Below, one piece after another: positions 55,987 through 61,606 of a stretch of 61,606 bases of DNA. The notes beneath the pieces were generated by a model that did not search any database, was not told where the DNA came from, and was given only the letters and a program-made list of their open reading frames with translations. A program made the position numbers and the translations under genes. How positions within the stretch are numbered: position 1 is the stretch's first letter; every line of letters starts with the position of its first letter. The DNA comes from Helicobacteraceae bacterium (GTDB lineage Bacteria; Campylobacterota; Campylobacteria; Campylobacterales; Helicobacteraceae): NCBI GenBank assembly GCA_017508245.1, contig JAFVZI010000001.1, positions 1-61,606 on the forward strand, given 5' to 3'.

Positions 55987-56760
55987 TTAAGATGCTATTT
56001 GTTGATAAAAAGATGTATAGTCTTTCTTCAACCCACCAACAACAAACATCTTCCCGCAATTATTATCAATCATAATATCTTGCAAAATACCCATATATCC
56101 ATCTGGAAACAAATCAAAATAAAAACCATTCCTTAGAGTATAAAAAATATCTCCATTTGTGATTTTTAATATTAAATCCAAATCTTTGATAAAGAATAAT
56201 TCCTCAAAACCAAAATTATAAATCTTTGCACTTGCAATACTATCAAGACGATTATAAAGCTCATTTGCACATACACTTTTTGCAATACTTCTAATTTCTT
56301 CTATATCTTGATATAAAAGTTCATTCAAAAAGTCATGCAGATGTCTAGTATAAGGCAAAATTGCCTCTACATTATCAAAAACTAAAATACTATATTTATC
56401 ATTATAATTTATGATTTTTTGTAATCTCTCTTGCTTGTGGATTTTTATGTTGCAAAATATTTTATGTTCGATACTTGCTTTATCAATTTTATCTATACTA
56501 TTAATATTTAAACAATCATAAATATCTATATTTTTTTTCCAATATGATTTTAAAGTAGAGTTTGTTGGAATCTTGCCACTGCTTATATGCGGTTGTGCCA
56601 ACACTCCTTCATTGACTAAAACCTTAAAATAATTTCTTATAGTTGCAGATGAAATTTTCATATCAATACTAAGCTTCAATGATTCTGAACCAATAGGCAC
56701 ACCGTCTCTGATATAAATGGCAATCATTTCATTTAGTAATTTTTCTTTTTTATCTTTCAA
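55987..56760 (-). CDS. hrcA: Heat-shock repressor HrcA
   Basis: Binds CIRCE operators at chaperone promoters and is stabilised by GroEL (known for the family). The 257-residue product has an N-terminal winged helix (LLNEMIAIYIRDGVPIGSES, MKISSATIRNYFKVLVNEGV, then QPHISSGKIPT) and a C-terminal dimer domain (DLFPDGYMGILQDI). I chose TTG 56760, seven bases after AAAGG; an in-frame TTG at 56766 is too close to that site. A CIRCE-like site lies upstream. Confidence 0.92.
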   Translation of the reverse strand: MKDKKEKLLNEMIAIYIRDGVPIGSESLKLSIDMKISSATIRNYFKVLVNEGVLAQPHISSGKIPTNSTLKSYWKKNIDIYDCLNINSIDKIDKASIEHKIFCNIKIHKQERLQKIINYNDKYSILVFDNVEAILPYTRHLHDFLNELLYQDIEEIRSIAKSVCANELYNRLDSIASAKIYNFGFEELFFIKDLDLILKITNGDIFYTLRNGFYFDLFPDGYMGILQDIMIDNNCGKMFVVGGLKKDYTSFYQQIAS

Positions 56761-56820
56761 ATACAAACCTTTATATTATCAAAATCTCAATCCTTATTAT
56801 TCTTTAATAAATCAAAATGG

Positions 56821-56871
56821 ATTATATCATAAATTTTTAATAATTTAGCACTCAAATAAAAATATTGCTAT
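56821..56871 (-). promoter_or_regulatory. hrcA operon promoter with a degenerate CIRCE
   Basis: On the minus strand an extended -10 (TGATATAAT, hexamer at 56821-56826) precedes hrcA. At 56845-56871 lies TTAGCACTC, nine bases, then TATTGCTAT: the first half is a perfect CIRCE arm and the second keeps 6 of 9 bases of GAGTGCTAA. It covers the -35 region, so HrcA may repress its own operon, more weakly than groESL. Confidence 0.7.
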
Positions 56872-56997
56872 TTTTTCTAAAAAAAATTAGAAATATTAGC
56901 TATATGCTATCAATTATATTAAATAAATTTATTAAATATTATTGATTATATTAAATATAATATCAATTACATATTAATACTATATCGATTTTTGATG

Positions 56998-57006
56998 TGC
57001 TATAAT
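56998..57006 (+). promoter_or_regulatory. Extended -10 promoter for a near-leaderless mRNA
   Basis: TGCTATAAT is a perfect extended -10 (hexamer 57001-57006). Transcription would start about 57012-57013, and the next in-frame ATG is exactly at 57013, so the message would have little or no leader. Confidence 0.6.
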
Positions 57007-57012
57007 ACACTT

Positions 57013-57639
57013 ATGATACACAAGAATGTAAATAACAACCTTTTGCAAGAACTGATAGATATATCGCTGACAATGTTTAGGAAAAACTTCTTTGACATTT
57101 TTCATGGTGCAATTTCTATGAAAATTGATGATAGTAAATTTGTAATAAATACAAAAGATGCGGTGCTAAACTCTCCAGCTTTAAAAAATTATATGGTATT
57201 AACTCACAAGAGAAATTATAGTTGGCAGGAAGCAAGTGATGATGCTTTCATTCATTCTTTTATTTACAAAGAAATTAGTGAAGCAAAATGTATCGCATAT
57301 ACATTTCCAAATTTTACAATGGCTTATTCACTAAATAATAATAAATTTATTCCAAAAGATTATTTTGGATACAAAAAGTTTAAAGAAGCAAAAATATATA
57401 ATCTCGGTGATTATGATAGTTGGTATGAGAGAGCAGATGTAGAGATATGTAATTTCTTGCGACAAAATAAAGTAAATTTTGTAATAGTAAGAGGATATGG
57501 ACTTTACATATATGAAAGGGAACTCTCACAGCTTGCAAAAACAATATCTATGATAGAAAATAGTGCAAAAATACTAGTTTTGTCAGATGCATTTAATAAA
57601 ACACAAAATTCAAATATACTAAGCAGTGTAGATCCTTAA
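57013..57639 (+). CDS. Class II aldolase/adducin-fold protein without zinc ligands
   Basis: A 208-residue protein with the class II aldolase/adducin layout: FFDIFHGAISMKIDDSKF, ASDDAFIHSFIYKEI, CIAYTFPNFTMAYS, and NFVIVRGYGLYIYE. True aldolases bind zinc through two His in an HTH-type motif and a third in a GHG-type motif; here these read YTF and GYG, so zinc binding and the usual chemistry look lost. It may be a regulator or binding protein. ATG 57013 fits the promoter; a TTG at 56992 would precede it. Confidence 0.75.
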   Translation: MIHKNVNNNLLQELIDISLTMFRKNFFDIFHGAISMKIDDSKFVINTKDAVLNSPALKNYMVLTHKRNYSWQEASDDAFIHSFIYKEISEAKCIAYTFPNFTMAYSLNNNKFIPKDYFGYKKFKEAKIYNLGDYDSWYERADVEICNFLRQNKVNFVIVRGYGLYIYERELSQLAKTISMIENSAKILVLSDAFNKTQNSNILSSVDP

Positions 57640-57643
57640 AGAT

Positions 57644-57675
57644 ATTGATATATAAAGCTTCTACTTTATATCAAT
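57644..57675 (+). terminator. Hairpin after the aldolase-fold gene
   Basis: ATTGATATATAAAG (57644-57657) and CTTTATATCAAT (57664-57675) pair along 12 bases with a 2-base bulge and a 6-base loop, directly after the stop at 57639. Confidence 0.6.
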
Positions 57676-57759
57676 TGCATTAACATTTACTTAACCATTA
57701 CACTATAAATAAACTTTAGTCTATTTATATCAATATTATTAATATCTTTATATATATTA

Positions 57760-57816
57760 TTGACTTATAAAAATAAAAACTTTATAATTCTAGCACTTAA
57801 ATTTTAAGAGTGCTAA
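57760..57816 (+). promoter_or_regulatory. groESL promoter and CIRCE operator
   Basis: A consensus housekeeping promoter, TTGACT (57760-57765), 17 bases, TATAAT (57783-57788), is followed by CIRCE at 57790-57816: CTAGCACTT, nine bases, GAGTGCTAA (seven of nine paired positions match the consensus left arm, right arm perfect). The operator covers the expected start of transcription, so HrcA would block groESL directly. Confidence 0.9.
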
Positions 57817-57906
57817 AATTTAAGTTTTAAGATTTTTATATTGAAAAACAATATCTTAATCAATTATCTTAAAATAAGTATCCAAAAAAATAAGGAGTAT
57901 ATAGAT

Positions 57907-58176
57907 ATGAAGTTTAGACCACTAGATAAACGCGTATTGTTAGAAAGAGTCGAAGAAGAAACAAAAACCAGCTCTGGAATCATCATACCAGATAATGCAA
58001 AAGAAAAGCCACTTGTAGGAGTTGTTCGTGCGATTAGCAAAAAGCTAGAGAAAGAAAGCGAAATAAAAGTCGGCGATAGCGTAGTTTTTGACAAATACAA
58101 GGGTTCTGAAATAAAAATCGATAATAAATTATATGTAGTGATTGATGAAGAAGACCTACTAGGAATCTTAGGTTAA
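57907..58176 (+). CDS. groES: Co-chaperonin GroES
   Basis: The heptameric lid of the GroEL chamber. The 89-residue product begins [20 protein letters not shown], with the mobile loop [16 protein letters not shown] and the C-terminal [14 protein letters not shown] chose ATG 57907 with AAGGAG ten bases upstream; the frame opens earlier (57841) but that lies in the leader. groEL follows after 20 bases. Confidence 0.97.
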   Translation: MKFRPLDKRVLLERVEEETKTSSGIIIPDNAKEKPLVGVVRAISKKLEKESEIKVGDSVVFDKYKGSEIKIDNKLYVVIDEEDLLGILG

Positions 58177-58196
58177 TTTAAAAAAAGGAGAAAATT

Positions 58197-59834
58197 ATGG
58201 CAAGTAAAGAAATCACATTTTCTGATAATGCAAGAAATAAATTATTTGATGGCATTAAACAACTAAATGATGCAGTAAAAGTTACTATGGGTCCGAAGGG
58301 AAGGAATGTATTGATACAAAAAAGCTATGGAGCACCAAGTATCACAAAAGATGGTGTTAGTGTTGCTAAAGAAGTTGAGTTAAAAGACCCGATAGCAAAT
58401 ATGGGTGCCCAACTTGTGAAAGAAGTAGCAAGCAAAACTGCTGATGCAGCAGGAGATGGTACTACAACTGCAACTGTTTTAGCGTATAGCATATTTAAAG
58501 AGGGTTTGAGAAATATTACGGCTGGAGCTAATCCTATCGAAGTAAAAAGAGGTATGGACAAAGCTACAAATGCAATTATTGATGAACTCAAAAAAATGAG
58601 CAAAACAATAAAAGGAAAAAAAGAGATAGCACAAGTTGCGACAATTTCTGCGAACTCTGATGAAAATATCGGGAATCTTATCGCTGAAGCTATGGAAAAA
58701 GTCGGTAAAGATGGCGTCATCACCGTTGAAGAAGCAAAAGGTATCAATGATGAATTAAATGTTGTTGAAGGTATGCAATTTGATAGAGGTTACCTAAGCC
58801 CATATTTTGTTACAAATAGTGATAAAATGACAATTGAACTAGACAATCCATATGTGCTTTTAACTGATAAGAAAATCACATCAATGAAGGATATCCTTCC
58901 ATTATTGGAAGCTACAATGAAAAGTGGTAAACCACTATTGATCATAGCTGAAGATATAGAAGGAGAAGCACTAACTACTCTTGTTGTAAATAAATTAAGA
59001 GGTGTTTTAAATGTAGCTGCAGTAAAAGCTCCGGGATTTGGTGATAGAAGAAAAGAAATGCTAAAAGATATAGCGATTTTAACAGGTGGTCAAGTAATAA
59101 GCGAAGAACTAGGAAACACGCTAGAAAGTGCTACAATAGCAGAACTTGGTCAATGTGCAAGAATTTCTATTGACAAAGACAATACAACAATTGTTGATGG
59201 TAAAGGTAAAAAAGATGAAGTTAAATCAAGAATAAATCAAATCAAAGCCCAAATTGAAACTACAACAAGTGATTATGACAAAGAAAAATTACAAGAAAGA
59301 CTTGCGAAACTAAGCGGCGGTGTTGCAGTTATAAAAGTAGGTGCAGCAAGCGAAGTAGAAATGAAAGAGAAAAAAGATAGTGTTGATGATGCATTATCTG
59401 CTACAAAAGCTGCAGTTGAAGAAGGAATCGTTGTTGGTGGTGGAGTTGCTTTAATTAGAGCGGGATTAAATGTAAAGCTAAATTTAAGTGGCGATGAAGC
59501 AATAGGCTATGACATCATCAAAAGGGCGATCAAAGCACCATTAAAACAAATAGCAAAAAATGCTGGATATGACAAAGGCGTAGTTGTAAATGAAATAGAA
59601 AAATCTAAAAAAGATAGCTATGGATTTGATGCTAGCTGTGGTGAGTATGTAGATATGTTTGATAAAGGTATCATAGACCCACTAAAAGTAGAAAGAATTG
59701 CGCTTCAAAATGCTGTATCGGTTTCAAGCTTATTGCTTACAACTGAAGCTACAATAAATGAAGTAAAAGAAGACAAGCCAGCTCCAGCAATGCCTGATAT
59801 GGGCGGAATGGGTGGAATGGGCGGAATGATGTAA
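58197..59834 (+). CDS. groEL: Chaperonin GroEL
   Basis: The 545-residue Hsp60 subunit that folds proteins with GroES. It shows [32 protein letters not shown] with the catalytic Asp, [20 protein letters not shown], and [15 protein letters not shown]. The tail ends in a Gly-Met repeat ([10 protein letters not shown]). AAAGGAG precedes ATG 58197. A strong hairpin follows the stop. Confidence 0.98.
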   Translation: MASKEITFSDNARNKLFDGIKQLNDAVKVTMGPKGRNVLIQKSYGAPSITKDGVSVAKEVELKDPIANMGAQLVKEVASKTADAAGDGTTTATVLAYSIFKEGLRNITAGANPIEVKRGMDKATNAIIDELKKMSKTIKGKKEIAQVATISANSDENIGNLIAEAMEKVGKDGVITVEEAKGINDELNVVEGMQFDRGYLSPYFVTNSDKMTIELDNPYVLLTDKKITSMKDILPLLEATMKSGKPLLIIAEDIEGEALTTLVVNKLRGVLNVAAVKAPGFGDRRKEMLKDIAILTGGQVISEELGNTLESATIAELGQCARISIDKDNTTIVDGKGKKDEVKSRINQIKAQIETTTSDYDKEKLQERLAKLSGGVAVIKVGAASEVEMKEKKDSVDDALSATKAAVEEGIVVGGGVALIRAGLNVKLNLSGDEAIGYDIIKRAIKAPLKQIAKNAGYDKGVVVNEIEKSKKDSYGFDASCGEYVDMFDKGIIDPLKVERIALQNAVSVSSLLLTTEATINEVKEDKPAPAMPDMGGMGGMGGMM

Positions 59835-59845
59835 TTCGCCACTAT

Positions 59846-59880
59846 TTAAATAGAATCTTAAACTTTAAGATTCTATTTAA
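59846..59880 (+). terminator. groEL terminator made of inverted AGAATCT/AGATTCT
   Basis: TTAAATAGAATCTTAAA (59846-59862) and its exact complement (59864-59880) form a perfect 17-base inverted repeat around one base (effective loop about 7), then TTGTTTT. Each arm holds one copy of the window-wide AGAWTCT motif. Confidence 0.85.
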
Positions 59881-60401
59881 TTGTTTTATCTGTGAGAAAA
59901 TGGGCTGATATACTGAAAGCCTTTTTATGCAATCCTTATATTTTTCTATTCTATTTTTTCTTTGCGATATAGTGGCAGGCGACCGCAAATATATCCATTT
60001 AATCACAATCTTTTGTAAAATATTACTTTACTTTATCTATATTGCCTCAATAAACAGTGCAATTTTAATATCTTTAAAATCACAGCCTTTTGTAGCACTC
60101 TAATGCTTTTGTATTTTCATAAATCTTAAATAGCAAACTACAATCTTTATACAAGATTCTACATTATCAATATCGCATTCATTGATGCATTTTCTAAGTT
60201 CTATGAGAATAAAAAAGCTAATTTAATAAAACCAACTTATTGCATAAAAATGCTCACTCTTTTTTCTCGCTATTATTTAAGCAATAAGCTATCAAAAACC
60301 ATACTATTTTTGCTACTAAAATTTATCGTCATAAATATTATTTAATTTGGTTAAAAATCCATAATAACCTAAACAAATCTAACACTTAGAAGGCTGTTCT
60401 A
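59881..60401. other. Gene-free 521-base gap
   Basis: Between groEL and the 3' end of fliR. No long frame with a ribosome site, no RNA gene and no recognised family. A weak stem (AAAATGGGCT ... AAAGCCT) at 59897-59923 recalls the hairpin at 42368-42393. Confidence 0.55.
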
Positions 60402-61172
60402 TTATCCACCAAATATTTTTCCTGCGATTTTAAAAGCTTCCAAAATCTCATCTTTAAAATGCCATATCATTGCAGGCAATGCCAATATAAGCACAATTAA
60501 AGCAATAATGATCTTTAAAGGAAGTCCAATTACAAGTAGATTAAATTGCGGGTGAGTTCTAGTTATCATACCAAATATAATTTCAGATAACAATATCACA
60601 CCAACTATAGGAAAAGCAATAGTAAATCCTATAATAAATAGATTTGACATCGCTTTTATAAAATAAATTAGCATATTTGAATCTAATCCAAAACTACCAA
60701 GTGGCGTAGAATACAAGCTTTTTGCAATGAGCATAAATACAAGGTGATGATAGTCAAGAGCCAAAAATACAAGCAAAGCAACTAAACTAAGAATCTGTGC
60801 GATGATGAGATTCTGTGTGCCACTTACTGGATCATATGTGCTTGATACACTCATACCGATACTAAATCCTAGAATCTCACCTGCGTATGCAATAGCATTA
60901 AATACAACTTGCAAAAAAAATGCACTCATAAAACCAAGCAAAATCTCGCTTAATCCTGCCAAAATAAACTCTAAAATACTGATATTTGTATCAAATGGAG
61001 GAAGTAAAGGGAAAAATAACAATGCTAAAAAAAATATCATAGCACCTTTTATTGAAACAGGAATAAGCCTAGAATCAAAAAATGGAAAAAAGGCTATAAT
61101 GCCGCTAAATCTAAGTATTAGAAGCAAAAAATTAGCTACGCCACCTTCGCTAATATACGAAATAATCTCCAC
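60402..61172 (-). CDS. fliR: Flagellar export apparatus protein FliR
   Basis: Part of the FliPQR export gate in the flagellar basal body. The 256-residue product has about seven hydrophobic segments and begins MEIISYISEGGVANFLLLIL, with AFFPFFDSRLIPVSIKGAM and AYAGEILGFSIGMSVSSTYD, SGTQNLIIAQIL, and PQFNLLVIGLPLKI. The start is GTG 61172. It is not next to fliP or fliQ here, as is common in this phylum. A TATAAT (61177-61182, minus) lies just before the start. Confidence 0.94.
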   Translation of the reverse strand: MEIISYISEGGVANFLLLILRFSGIIAFFPFFDSRLIPVSIKGAMIFFLALLFFPLLPPFDTNISILEFILAGLSEILLGFMSAFFLQVVFNAIAYAGEILGFSIGMSVSSTYDPVSGTQNLIIAQILSLVALLVFLALDYHHLVFMLIAKSLYSTPLGSFGLDSNMLIYFIKAMSNLFIIGFTIAFPIVGVILLSEIIFGMITRTHPQFNLLVIGLPLKIIIALIVLILALPAMIWHFKDEILEAFKIAGKIFGG

Positions 61173-61387
61173 TCTATTATACCTTTTTACTACAATTTAG
61201 GCTGTATTATATAAAAATAGAATAACAATAGAATCAAAATAAAATTAGAATCTATACAAATTTTATCATTACTATTTAATCAAATAATTTTAGCTTTTAA
61301 GAATAGATTCAAAAAAAAAATGTTTAAATTCTATTTACTTTTACTCTACTAGAGTTAAAAGAAAGCTTATTTCACAAGGAGTGGATT

Positions 61388-61606
61388 ATGAAAAGAAGTG
61401 GTTTCTCAATGATTGAACTAGTATTTGTTATCGTTATACTGGGAGTTTTGGCAGCAGTTGCTGTACCTAGATTTGTAACAACAAGGACAGATGCACAAGT
61501 TGCAATGGCAAGAAGTGATATTGCAAGCACGCTAAAGGCGATCCCTGCAAGAGTATTTGCAGAAAATATTGACCCTACAGCAAGTGCACCTGCTGGATTT
61601 TCAAAT
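61388..61606 (+). CDS. Type IV pilin/major pseudopilin-like protein, N-terminal part
   Basis: A 73-residue start of a protein cut by the window edge: MKRSGFSMIELVFVIVILGV has a basic leader, prepilin peptidase site after Gly5, mature Phe1 and Glu5, and a hydrophobic helix, then VPRFVTTRTDAQVAMARSDI. This is a full class III signal, closer to a major (pseudo)pilin than the minor ones near 33 kb. AAGGAG precedes ATG 61388. Confidence 0.88.
   Translation, partial: MKRSGFSMIELVFVIVILGVLAAVAVPRFVTTRTDAQVAMARSDIASTLKAIPARVFAENIDPTASAPAGFSN

Noticed and set aside
57841-57906. N-terminal extension of GroES from TTG 57841
   Set aside because: The extension lies in the leader after the CIRCE, has no ribosome site, and GroES relatives start at MKFRPL.
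344-59900. Long open frames opposite real genes (for example opposite mnmE, cstA, leuC, dnaK and groEL)
   Set aside because: They lack ribosome sites and family motifs and mirror well-supported genes on the other strand.
42368-59923. A shared mobile repeat at 42368-42393 and 59897-59923
   Set aside because: The similarity is limited to AAAATGGGCT and AAAGCCT around different loops; too short to call a repeat family.
1-61606. CRISPR arrays, restriction-modification, toxin-antitoxin, abortive infection or other defence genes
   Set aside because: I found no regularly spaced repeats and no methylase, endonuclease or toxin motifs in any supported gene.
1-61606. tRNA or rRNA genes in the intergenic gaps
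   Set aside because: No gap shows a T-arm consensus with matching acceptor stem, and none has the higher GC expected of structural RNA in an AT-rich genome.

Overview
The window is a 61.6 kb piece of an AT-rich chromosome from a member of the Campylobacterota, most likely a Helicobacter outside the H. pylori group. Several gene orders support this: yidD-yidC-jag-mnmE, gltX2-yggT-slt, hrcA-grpE-dnaK, and aroQ-pepQ-folK-flhF-flhG-(HP1033-like)-fliA-fliM-fliY are H. pylori-like. accD-rlmH-dksA-(membrane protein)-dus and fbp-(small Cys protein)-metG-(Mur-like protein) are Campylobacter-like. I see no tRNA, rRNA, CRISPR array, intact insertion sequence or prophage. TTG start codons with good Shine-Dalgarno sequences are common.

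Layout. 1-3696 (+): tail of yidD, then yidC, jag and mnmE. 3697-14018 (-): slt, yggT and gltX2; a signalling block (Spy/CpxP-like periplasmic protein, OmpR-type regulator, histidine kinase, FIST-PAS-PAS-HD-GYP protein); a wecA-type gene broken by an in-frame TAA; and galE. 14172-21163: thioesterase (+), an empty 540-base gap, recO (-), then accD, rlmH, dksA, a membrane protein, dus, a SurA-like gene with an in-frame TAA, and mqnA (+). 21211-29055 (-): ybdD, cstA, a Mur-like orphan, metG, fbp and an ABC exporter pair. 29171-31494 (+): rpe, a DnaQ-like exonuclease, and a Cys-rich Sel1-repeat protein behind a sigma-54 promoter. 31520-39252 (-): pilT with three minor pseudopilins, then leuABCD. 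39601-44640: a DASS transporter (+), mnmA, a dead integrase, and htpX/lemA (-). 44719-51899 (-): the flagellar/folK/aroQ operon. 51969-56760 (-): a DUF6056-like membrane protein, dnaK, grpE and hrcA. 57013-59834 (+): an aldolase-fold pseudoenzyme and groES-groEL. 60402-61606: fliR (-) and the start of a further pilin (+).

How the parts work together. HrcA encoded here probably controls both chaperone operons: a good CIRCE overlaps the groESL start site and a decayed CIRCE precedes hrcA. The sigma-28, FlhF/FlhG, FliM, FliY and FliR genes belong to polar flagellum building, and the sigma-54 promoter ties the Sel1-repeat protein to the same cascade. The pilT/pseudopilin operon and the pilin at the right edge point to a type IV pilus or competence pseudopilus.

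The most unusual signal is not a gene. The 7-mer AGATTCT/AGAATCT (AGAWTCT) is strongly over-represented: I counted 17 copies in the first 3,720 bases, where about one would be expected. Inverted copies build the hairpin after groEL and lie directly after the thioesterase gene, which is how DNA-uptake sequences behave in Neisseria and Haemophilus. I offer this as a hypothesis, not a demonstrated system.
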